A stretch of DNA of 64,000 nucleotides. Source: Sycobia sp. Sy_11 (lineage: Eukaryota; Arthropoda; Insecta; Hymenoptera; Epichrysomallidae). The first letter of the stretch is position 1, and the number at the start of each line of letters is the position of its first letter. This document shows, one piece after another, positions 15,601 to 25,531 of the stretch. A program made the translations under genes and the position numbers. The DNA is taken from positions 1,535,501 to 1,599,500 of the forward strand of contig JACCIC010000028.1 of the NCBI GenBank assembly GCA_018907035.1, in the 5' to 3' direction. The notes under the pieces were generated by a model. The model was not told the DNA's origin, made no database searches, and was given only the letters and a program-made list of their open reading frames with translations.

Positions 15601-17947
15601 TTTTTCGAAAATTACACACAATCGCCATATCAACAATGTCTTAGTATACAATTGTTCAACATAGAAATAACAACGAAAACAGCATACGAATGAAGCCTAC
15701 TGATAAAAGTATGTCCCGCAAGTATCCTCGCTAAAATGTCCATTTCTATACGTTTTCATCACGCGTGATCATTCCTATGAATGTCATTGAATTCACGTGC
15801 CGCAATATCAATTTAATTTAATAACGCAGATATGGCTCCGCCGCGTCCTCCGTTACCTAGCGGAGAAGTTCCGCCACCAAGACCAGCCGCCGCCAGAAAC
15901 TGACGACGAAGATGAAATGTTCATGCATGCTCCTCAACCGAATCAACCTATTATGGTGAGTTAATTTCTAATTGTGTCCCTTTCATTTTACGTTCACATT
16001 TTGAGTCACAAAAGTACGCGTTATGACTGAAAATCGCTAGTAGTCGAGCGTACGCTTAAGGCTATGCTTTCAGCGACAATAATTTTGCACTACAAAGCTA
16101 TCGGACAATATTGCGCTACGTTTTGACTGCCGGCGAAAGTCGTCGATGCCCGTAAGAACCGATTAGTTTTCCACGTTATTCATACGATTATATAAACAAT
16201 TGCAGATGGCAGCTCACGGCCTCCATCAAGAAGTTCGACAATGGTCCAGCAAGGATAATGAGATTATAGCGGCCGCTAAGAAGATGGCCATCCTCATGGG
16301 CCGTCTGTCCGGCCTCGTTCGAGGCGAGGGCGGCAACAAGCGCGACCTGATAGCCTGCGCGAAAGCGATTGCCGAGGCCTCGCAAGAAGTTACGCGGCTC
16401 GCCAAAGAACTCGCCAGGGAGTGTACCGATAAGCGTATTCGTACGGTGAGTTCCCCCTACCCCCCCCCCCTATTTCCTACTCTACTTTCAAAACTGCGCC
16501 TGAATGTAATTGAAAAGTAATTATTTACACTAATATTTTAGAATCTTCTACAAGTCTGCGAGCGAATTCCGACGATTGGAACGCAGCTCAAAATTTTATC
16601 AACAGTTAAAGCTACGATGCTTGGCGCTCAAGGTATGTCGTACATATATTGCAATTTACTTCAGCTGCGCTAATAAAATATTAAAAAAAAAAAAAAAAAC
16701 AAACATGCTTTTGTTATCGAAGAAGTTGAAAATAATCATCGTCAAAATCATCCTCAAAATTATCATTTAATTAATTCATCTAACACTCCACTGAACTTCT
16801 TTGTGCATATAGAAACGCTCCCTACCTGGGAAGAGTTGATGCTATACGGTAAACAATATAGCTGTATAATACACGATTGTTTTAATATTGCTATCAGGAT
16901 TTATTTTTATAATTTAAGACATATTTATGAGTTTTATGCTTGATAGTTTTAAATTTTTAAGTAGAATTTTATTTCTGTATGTTTAGAAATTATTTTATTC
17001 AAGCGGTAATGCTAAGATAATATAATTTTCAAAATTAGTAATCATTCACTCAAGTTTTTTTCTATAATTAGATAAATTTGCATTGTGTAGAATTTTCATT
17101 ATGTACAACTTTCGTATTTATAGAAATATTTGCTTTCTAATAAATTTATAATTTTTATTTTTTATAAGTTGATTGTCTTTTAGTCTATAATTTTTTTATG
17201 AATAATTTATTCATTAATAATTTATTTTCCATCTATTATATTATTATACAATACACTTTATTATGTATAAAATAATATTTGCTTGGCACTCTAGAATATT
17301 TAAATTTATAAAAAAGATTTAAATATAATAATGCATGATATTATTAACTAATGTGTAAATATTGTTAATTCTTTTTTTTTAACAAAAAATATGATTTTCA
17401 AAAATAAGATATAACATTGTACATATAATATGTTAAAATGAAGTATTGCTCTGTACTGTATTTCATAGTATGGATCAGTGAATAATATGAATTATATTTA
17501 TGCATAATTATGTACTAAAGTACTATCAATCATACTAAGATTAATTTATCATAAAATTAATTATTAATATTAAAGAGTTATTTAAAATTGTGCAAATGGA
17601 GATAAATTAAGGAACTCAAACTATATAATAAAAGTTACTAGTGTAAAATTTGTATCAAAAGCATGGATAATCGTTTACTTATTATTAAATTATCTTTCAC
17701 TTATCAGTCTCCTTGTTACTGCACGAATAAACAACTTGTAAATATGCTTCAATATTAACAACCTTAATATTATGCAGGTACTGAAGAAGATCAGGAAGCG
17801 ACAGACATGTTAGTTGGTAATGCTCAGAATCTTATGCAGAGTGTCAAGGAAACAGTTCGGGCGGCAGAGTGCGCGAGCATCAAAATCCGAACAGCTTCAG
17901 GCATGAAGCTTCGTTGGGTACGTCGACAACCCTGGTACCAGTATTAA
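62..17947 (+). CDS. Vinc: Vinculin, complete, 16 exons, one frameshift in exon 13
   Basis: Vinculin is the actin-binding adaptor of integrin and cadherin junctions; its head binds talin or alpha-catenin and its tail binds F-actin. Exons: 62-118, 7354-7461, 7570-7715, 9103-9379, 10041-10241, 10432-10672, 11558-11790, 12961-13327, 13437-13865, 14273-14364, 14475-14586, 15164-15235, 15830-15955, 16206-16445, 16542-16632, 17778-17947. The start [19 protein letters not shown] and the family motifs [41 protein letters not shown] and the end RRQPWYQY identify it. Helical-bundle head repeats fill exons 2-11, a proline-rich linker lies in exons 11-13 and the tail in exons 14-16. Summed exons give 986 codons plus stop only if one extra base in exon 13 (near 15885) is discounted; read literally, a TGA follows at 15901. 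Exons 4-10 are very G/C rich at third positions, while the last exons are not. Identity is near certain; whether the frameshift is real is unknown. Confidence 0.95.
461..733. repeat. Two TA arrays and a TATG array
   Basis: Pure TA runs at 461-529 and 647-699, the latter passing directly into TATG repeats (700-733). Open frames of YIYIYI or MYVCMYVC here are artefacts. Confidence 0.95.
2505..2596. repeat. TTG/TTA trinucleotide microsatellite
   Basis: Mixed GTT and ATT triplets become a near-pure GTT run towards the right, within vinculin intron 1. Confidence 0.9.
16813..16848 (+). CDS. Possible 36-nt cassette microexon of vinculin
   Basis: Between the last two vinculin exons lies a 36-nt stretch preceded by a pyrimidine-containing tract ending in atatag and followed by gtaaac. 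Its length is a multiple of three, and its phase matches exon 15 (leaves one base) and exon 16 (needs two). Inclusion would add twelve residues and read [13 protein letters not shown] across the junction, with no stop. It would fall in the F-actin-binding tail after the ATMLGAQ motif. This is inferred from splice signals and frame only; it differs in position from the vertebrate metavinculin insert, which lies nearer the proline-rich linker. Confidence 0.45.
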
Positions 17948-19263
17948 GAGCACATTACCACCATCATCCCGTCGACGTCTTGTCTTATATTTCTCATAGC
18001 GACTCTCATGCCATATTAAAGATAGCAATTATTTTTAGATAACTATTTAGATAACGATGAGTTTTTCTCTACTATTTTTGTTGTTATTACTCTCACACTT
18101 GAGACAGAGTTACATTTTATACTCACTGTTGAATTTTTTTTATTGAAAACTTCAATAAAATTAACAAAGTTTTTTATAGTAGAATAAGATATATTGTATT
18201 TCTTCAATTTAAATTATTTAATTTAAAAATATTCAAATTATTCTAAAATATTTCAGCATGCACCCTCTACCAATTAAAATGAGAATAATTTTAACTTATT
18301 AACATAATAATCAAAAACAACTTATAATAGATATGAAACACAAATATTTTCTGTAAGGAGTATAATAAGCGTTTTTCAATTCTGTTAAACTCTGTTTTAA
18401 ATTGTATTATAAGTCTAATTATATTTAAATGCGTACTAATACAAAAAGGGTACACGAATTACGCGATGCTTAGATACATATGCATATGTACAACGATAAT
18501 CATAATACATGCGTGTATTTTATATAGCAATAAGGTGCAAAGAGAAGAGTTAATCTTTAAATTATGTATGACGGCTATTTTTGTAAATGTATGAACAACA
18601 ACTCAATACGATTAATTATTTATTTTTATATCTCGATAAATGTGCAATATAGTTGAAAGTTTAATGATCCCTCCTATACCGTATAAAGCCTTTCCTAGTA
18701 AAATGAAATATGGTGCTAAGATATAATAAGAATTGGTCATTAGAACATAATTGTAGGCATGTACTTGTTGTATCGAGCTTGCTGAAAAAATGAGCCTTTA
18801 TCTACTTACAATATTGACCAATCAAGTATCCGTCCTCTTTTAAATTGGACTGGAATGTTTTGCAACGTGATTTTATATTTATTGTTTATGAAAAATACAT
18901 ATAACTCATAATATACTGTATTCTAGTAAATTGTTTTAATAAATTACATTGGTTTTCTTTCTATATTTTTAGCTTCCCTTTATAAAAATAACTGTACAGT
19001 ACTTACAAAAATATACATTTTTCAAAATGTTTATGAATATATATATATATACATATTTAACAAAAAAATGTTACATATAAATGTGATCATTCTTTTAATA
19101 TAAACTTTTTATTTAATTTTAAATTTGTATACTTTACTTAAAAGTCATTTTATTAATTAGTAATACATTAATTTTTAAAGATATTTATCATTTTTTTAAT
19201 TTTCCATAACTTTTATATTGTAACATTTTCTTGTATTTGTAAATATTCTAACTAATTCTAATA
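17948..19263 (+). other. Vinculin 3' UTR and short intergenic spacer
   Basis: This AT-rich stretch separates the vinculin stop from the oppositely oriented TAF8 stop, so the two genes converge. An AATAAA hexamer at 18154-18159 is a candidate polyadenylation signal about 210 bases after the vinculin stop. No open frame of interest was seen. Confidence 0.5.
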
Positions 19264-20500
19264 TCAAAAACTTAAAACTCCACTCTCAATAGATTTTGTT
19301 GCATGTGGTAGTTTATTTTTTGGAATTTTCCCAGGCCTTAAATAAGGGTTATCAATCACTTCTGCTTGCATATTCGACTCTTCATTTTGTTCTGCATTGT
19401 CATTTTGGTTGTTAATTCCTATAAAAATAATATATTTAGTAAAAGACATTTATGTCTAAGATTAGAATTGTTTACCTTCTTTGTTTCCTTCTTTAGCTTC
19501 AGGTTCTTTTTCTTTTTTCTTTTTAACAGGACTTGCTTCTAGATCACTATCAGAGTCAAAGATCTGATCTTGTGGAAGCAAAGCAGAAAGATAACAAGGA
19601 AACTGGGGTGTACATCCTATTACTAAAAAAATTTACTTCTTACAGATACTTTTATTATTTTTAAACTTAAATAATCTCTAATAATAGCCTAAATTTTATA
19701 TAATAAAAATACTAATAATAAGTCAGAGTAATGATATACTTACAAGGAAACATACTGTTATCATCTTTAAGAAATAAGCCATGTGTTTTTCCAGTTTTTG
19801 CTGTAAACCTAGTCAATGCTCTTTCAATATCTCTCTTCTGAGTAGCAGCTTTTTCTCTTATAGCTTCATATTCTGTTACTGGTTGTTTATGTGTCTAAAA
19901 ATATATTGTTTAGAATAATATATTTTTGAAAACATGTATATTTGTTCTATAAATGGATATTTCCAATTATAACAAATTAATAAATCTAAAATGTTTACCG
20001 GAGTTCTGATATAAGCATGAGGATCAGGTAATGGTGGTAAGTGGTTGGGTATGTGTGGAGGATGACTTTGCTTAACTCCTGCTTGTAAAATGTTCAATTG
20101 TTTTGTTTGAGTTTGTTGTTGAAGTGAGGGTAATATTGATCTACCAGGTCTTAGTCCATAAGAGTGAATATTATCTAGCTTAATACCAATATTTACTAAT
20201 GCTAACACAATATCTGCCACAAGTATTTCAGTTCTTCCAGAAAGTTCACAGTAGTTTTTAGCTGATTCACCAATCTCACACAATACTATAAAATTTATAA
20301 AAAATAAATAATATAAAATATTACAAAAAAAGTAAAACATACGAATTTTATGGTTAGAATATTTTCTTACAAGATTGTAGCATTTCTGTTAAAGTTTCTA
20401 AAGCTCCTTTTTCACATGAATCGAAACCACATTCAGTTAAAATACTACAAATAGAATGAGTTAATATTTTTCTTCGCGTACTTATAGTTTGAATATCCAT
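19264..20500 (-). CDS. Taf8: TFIID subunit 8 (TAF8), five exons
   Basis: TAF8 is a histone-fold subunit of the TFIID general transcription factor that pairs with TAF10 and helps bring TAF2 into the complex. Exons on the minus strand, in order: 20500-20371, 20285-19999, 19894-19744, 19622-19476, 19418-19264. Phases join cleanly to 289 residues plus stop, close to the roughly 310 of the human protein. The N-terminal histone fold runs from MDIQTISTRRKILTHSICS through ALETLTEMLQS and SAKNYCELSGRTE. It is followed by the family signature HPPHIPNHLPPLPDPHAYI, then REKAATQKRDIERALTRF, PCYLSALLP, and a C-terminal VIDNPYLRPGK next to a lysine-rich run that suits nuclear import. The start is the first in-frame ATG of the histone fold. 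Function is by homology. Confidence 0.93.
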
Positions 20501-20710
20501 TTTTTTTATTTGTTTGAAAAATACACAGTATTCTCTGGTAATATCAAAGAATATTCTTATTTATATTTCTACATAGATTGGCCAGAGCTATCGCATAACT
20601 CATCCCGCGATTTCATAAAGAATATATTTATATATAGAAATAGCGCTCTTGGCAACTTAAATATAATATGCGAAACTAGCGGTGGTAAGACGAACTAAAA
20701 AATAACAGCA

Positions 20711-20985
20711 ATGGGCCCTAAAAAGTACGTGAGAGCATTACTTAGATCTTAGATTTGCTTAGATCAGCTTAGATTAGTAAAATTTCGAAGTTCTTTAAAA
20801 ATTTCTTTAGAATAAAAATGAAATTACCGAAACATATCAAAGTGAATCGTAGGAAGTGTTATAGCAGCTTTAAGAATGTAAAAATAAAAGCATCCTGGAG
20901 TTCTCTCCACATCATCCAAAGTGTTTTACAAGGGAAGATTGCCGTAAAGAACATCACTTTTTATAAAAATATTAATACTAATTAA
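20711..20985 (+). CDS. Possible two-exon basic small protein divergent from TAF8
   Basis: About 210 bases upstream of the TAF8 start and on the other strand, an ATG opens MGPKK and runs straight into a good donor (gtacgtgag at 20725). An 86-nt intron ending tttctttag at 20810 would join it in frame to an open frame ending at TAA 20983-20985. The product would be 62 residues, starting MGPKKIKMKLPKHIKVNRRK, strongly basic, with no recognised domain. The frame agreement has a one-in-three chance of being accidental and the second exon is AT-rich, so this is a weak call. Confidence 0.22.
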
Positions 20986-21502
20986 AGTTTTCATTGTATG
21001 TCTAATCGGAAGCTACTAAAAAAATCATAAAAAGTAGACTAAAATAATATAAATTAAATGCGACAAGAAAACAGATATTTAAAGCGGTAATAATAGTTAT
21101 GTTTCTAAACAAAACACATGTCTAACAATTATTAAAAGAAATATATCTATTTCACATCTATTTCATACATTATTGTTATTTAATTGTTTTTTTTAATATA
21201 TTATTTGTTTAATTAAAATGTAATGAAAACTATTAAATCATATCACATTTATTCAGTTTTTTAAAAATATGCTATGATATTGTAGAATATAGTACGACAT
21301 TTAAATAAATATTTCAAGTTCAAACACGTACTTTTTAATTAAAAAATAGCTGTTTCTACTTAAAAGATTTATTAAATGTATTATCTTTTATATAATTCCA
21401 TAGAATTAAAAAAAAAAACATAATACATGTAATATAATTGTTTTTTTACATTTTAATTAAGTACACAAAGTAATAAAAAAAGAAATTAAATAATCGTACA
21501 TT

Positions 21503-21559
21503 GTGACACAAGTGAGCAAAATAGGCGTTTTCCAAAACGCCTTTGCTCCCATGTGTCAC
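21503..21559. repeat. 57-nt near-perfect hairpin
   Basis: The arms GTGACACA…GAGCAAA…GGCGTTTT and AAAACGCC…TTTGCTC…TGTGTCAC are reverse complements around a two-base loop, with only a small bulge. It may be the relic of a tiny inverted-repeat element, a structured RNA or a protein-binding dyad; nothing in the sequence decides between these. Confidence 0.75.
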
Positions 21560-21698
21560 ATAATATTTTCACATACGAGGGCGTTTTTTCTTCTCCAAAA
21601 AAATGTACAAAATATTTAATGACAAACACAAAATTAAACAATATCAAATCCCACCCCCTTCCTTGTATTAGTCATGCTTATATAGAGCGAGCAGTTTT

Positions 21699-22210
21699 CT
21701 CCACGCGCTTATTGGCTGAAACTCGCGCAATATTTTAAAGTTATATAATCTGTGATCGTATAAAACAACAAGCAAGACTGTTAAAAAAATATTGATGCTA
21801 TAAATTATATTAATTAATAATAATAATTATTTTTAGTAATAATATTTGTACTATTATATTATTATTAAAAATAGTATTTAAAATAATCATAACTATTAAT
21901 AATAATTTTAATATTGAATGTTTATATTAATTAATAATAATATTAATAATGATAATATTTAATAATTATTATAATAGTTAATAATAACATTAATCATAAT
22001 ATTCATAATTAATACTAATCTTAATAATTAATCATTTTAATTAATGAGTTTTTAGTCGTGGACATGTTGTAAAATATTTATGTGTATGTGGCCACAGTTA
22101 TATATTAGCATCAATAATTTTTTTAACAGTCATGCTTGTTGTTTTATACGATCATACAGATCATATAACTTTAAAATATCGCGCGAGTTTCAGCCAATAA
22201 GCGCGTGGAG
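21699..22210. repeat. Foldback element with about 104-bp inverted arms
   Basis: The left arm (21699 to about 21802, starting ctccacgcgcttattggctg) is repeated as its reverse complement at about 22107-22210 with few mismatches. Between them lie some 300 bases made almost only of A and T (AAT/ATT runs), themselves partly self-complementary. This is typical of a foldback or MITE-type DNA element. No coding capacity and no clear target-site duplication were seen. Confidence 0.75.
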
Positions 22211-22319
22211 AGGTAAAGCCTCTAACATGCCCGAGTTGCCAGTACCGCCTGGCACCTCTATCTGTTGTACGTTATGTCAAGACCTTTCAATGATGTATAG
22301 TATTGCAACTTGCCACTCT

Positions 22320-22393
22320 GGTATTGCCAGGCCAGGTATTGCCAGAGGGCGAGAGCAGGCCAGAGATAATAAGGTATCGCCAGGTATTGCCAG
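22320..22393. repeat. Short clustered repeats of GGTATTGCCAG
   Basis: The 11-mer GGTATTGCCAG, or a one-base variant, occurs at 22320-22330, 22335-22345, 22373-22383 and 22383-22393, on the same strand, just right of the foldback element. It could be a short minisatellite or clustered binding sites. Confidence 0.6.
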
Positions 22394-22550
22394 ATAGGAG
22401 CAGATACGAGCTCTGTAGCGCTTTGTGCATAGCCGCGAAATTCATAAGACAAAAAGGCGGAAGGGAGATATTTGACAACCTAATATCTATTTTGGGATCC
22501 TATCGATCATACGCATATACTCTATATACATTATATTTCATAAATTTTCT

Positions 22551-22660
22551 TTAAATCGGTATTGTATGGTATTGACCTATAATATTATTGTTTTGTCTTT
22601 ATCTGAAATAAAACAATCTCTGATTCGCATATCTATTAAATATTAAATTATATTTTCATA

Positions 22661-22718
<58 letters not shown>

Positions 22719-22819
22719 TGGAAATATATTTTAATCTTTCATAAATATCCGAATCTGAGATTGTTTTAATTGAGATAAAGATACAACAATAATATCATTG
22801 GACAATATACCGATTTTAA
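22551..22819. repeat. Imperfect palindrome centred on a TA microsatellite
   Basis: About 110 bases starting ttaaatcggtattg (22551) recur as an imperfect reverse complement ending at 22819. The centre is a pure TA run at about 22663-22713. Shared blocks include the AATCGGTAT end, ATAATATTATTG, TCTTTATCT and AACAATCTC(T/A)GATTCG. This looks like an old inverted-repeat element whose loop became a microsatellite. Confidence 0.7.
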
Positions 22820-23351
22820 GGAGAATTTCTGAATATAATAAATATAACGTAATTGCCCATGAAGTTTTACAAATAGTGGCTAAATTACATAGTGTAACCA
22901 GGTATAACTAAAAGCCACTAGAAATGACAAATAATGGAGTATAAACGCTTTGAGAAAACTATAAGAGGAATGAAAAAATGCAATAGTCATCAATGATGTT
23001 TTTCATGGACCTTATATATACCGGTATTGGCACATAAGGTGTATATATATATATGTGTGTGTGTGTGTGTGCATGTGTGTGTATGTATATATATGCATAG
23101 ATACGTACACGCGCTCACACACACATACACACACAAAAGAATATTAATTAATAAAGAGAAAAAAAGGTTGAGCCTATATTGCTGGAGCTGACCGAATAGA
23201 CTGAATAATACTGAATAGCTAATACTGGATTATACTAAATGTACTGAATTAAGATTTTGAGACTGAATAGTAGTATAATCTGCGGTAGTGTGGGTCGAAG
23301 TATTATCATTTATAGCGCAGGAGAACGGAAAACGGAGAACGGTGATGAGAG

Positions 23352-23406
<55 letters not shown>

Positions 23407-24658
23407 ATGATGGAGCGAGAGGGCGGAAGAGGGAGGGAAAGTAAGAGGGAAGTGTGCGTGCATACATGTGTATATGATTTGGTGCATGTGTATGCCATGA
23501 TGAGAAGCGCATAACCTCAAGTCACGTCGCCCATTAATTCCTTCGTTGCGACTGTTGTGAGTGCTTTTCCATACACTTGAAATGTTTAGCTGTCATGCCT
23601 GTGATCCATCATTTTAAGGGCTTATGTGCATCGTCGTTCATGTGGGTGCTTTTGTTTCGGATAACAGTAAACTAAAGAGGGGTATGTTTGCAACAAATAT
23701 ATAAAAAATTTGTGACATGTGTCCCTTCACTCCCTTCTACTTCTTTGCAACGATCATGTATATAATGTTTCTATTGCGACTTTTCATTTTTTTTGGGCCG
23801 TGCACGGTGCACTAAAGATTAAGTATATACAGGCGGTGAAAAGTTATTCCTCGAATGCATCAAGCTTTATTTGGTAGTCTCTTATTCGTTCTAACGACGT
23901 TCCGTTGCTCGATCTTACAGTCGCAACTCGCACATCCCCGGTGTAATATACGTATATAGATGACCATATACATTTCTTACTCTGACCCTTTTCAGTTCGT
24001 CCATCAGGCCATGCAGTAACAGTATGCAGAGAAAGTGAGGAAGAGAAAGAAAGACAGCGAAAAAAGTAGACAGACGGAGACAGATAAGAGTATATATGAG
24101 TGAAAAAAAACGGAGTCTCAATAGTCTCAACTCCCAATTGTGCTTAATGAGTTGACACCTTACTTTTTCTTTCACTAATTCATACAACACAATTATACAG
24201 CAACGCGCGCTTTTAATAAATTAAATTTTCTTTCTCTAGAATAAGCTACATTTTGTTTCATGCATTTTATTGTTAATTGGCCTATTCATAGTCTGTGAAT
24301 TAATTTTACAATGTTCATAGTAACTGTCAAGTAGTTAATAGGAATCTTATTTTCTAGTGGTTTTTATGTAGTCCTTATTCAGTAAAAATCATTAGTCATA
24401 CTCTTTGGTATATTGATTTGTGTAAAATTGTGTATTTTTTAAAGCCTTTTAAATATAAAGTTACTTGATTGTTTTTTTTTAGTTGTGTGATAGTCTAATT
24501 TATTAAGAGGGCTTTTTGTTTGTATTCGTTACTAGTGTGCTGTTCTATGATAGTATGAGAAAGGTGTGCTGGTTTATAAGGCAAACTTGTCCTACTTGTC
24601 CTATGATTTAATAGAACGGTGGAGGAATAATTAGCAAAGTATTGCAAATTAAAAGATA
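22820..24658. other. Intergenic spacer upstream of LRRFIP gene
   Basis: No gene is recognised. It holds GT/TA simple repeats near 23040-23090, a pure AG array at about 23352-23402, and a non-repetitive part (23520-24650) that probably contains the promoter and 5' untranslated sequence of the gene starting at 24659. The long open frames here are low-complexity products of the AG array. Confidence 0.5.
23352..23402. repeat. AG dinucleotide microsatellite
   Basis: Near-perfect AG run, upstream of the LRRFIP gene; long reading frames on both strands here consist of RERE or SLSL. Confidence 0.95.
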
Positions 24659-25495
24659 ATGGAGACATCAGTGGCAGGACGAAGGCGAACTGCCACTAGA
24701 CATTCAGCAGAAGACCAAGCATTAGATCAAATTGCAAAAGAGGTACATTTAGAAAATTTATGTATCACAACAGTTCTTATTTCATTTTCCATTTAAAGCT
24801 TTTTGTAGAGTTTCAATTTTGTTTTTATATTTGTTGATTGTTTTCTTGTTTGATGTTTGTGTTTATTTAGTGTGCTTATTAATGTTTTATTAAAAAGAAT
24901 ACAAATTTATTTACACATAATAATGTATTTATTATAATATAATGAATATAAATAGGCCGAAGCAAGATTAGCTGCACGCAGACAAGCTAGAGCAGAAGCA
25001 AGAGAAATACGAATGAGGGAATTAGAAAGGCAACAGAAAGAAGCTGAGGAGAATGCAGATAGAGTTTTTGATATGTGCACAGGTAAAAGAAAAATAATTA
25101 AGGAATATCTGATTTGATTCAAGAATAATTTCAGACACATAAAAAGAAATTGTTATATATTGTTTATTATTTAATAAAAATTATACATCATTTGTATACG
25201 TAAAATATATCAGTAAGCAAATATAAACTTATCATTTACATTAAATAATTATTTTTAATTGCAGCAGATAACAATAGAACTATGAGGGTAACACCAGATC
25301 CTATTCGTGCTTCTCGTCTTCTTGCAAATAGTAACAATTTTCACTCAAGTAGAAGATCCTCTGAGGACAGTCTTGAAGATGCAGGACTTGGTCGAGATCT
25401 TCGAGTGTGTAGATTATACAAATTAAAATGTTTTATGACTATTTATGCGTATTTATTTGAAATATTTATTATAGTATTTTTTTTTTAATAAATAA

Positions 25496-25531
<36 letters not shown>

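Noticed and set aside
23230..23520. Open frames on both strands
   Set aside because: They depend entirely on the AG array at 23352-23402.
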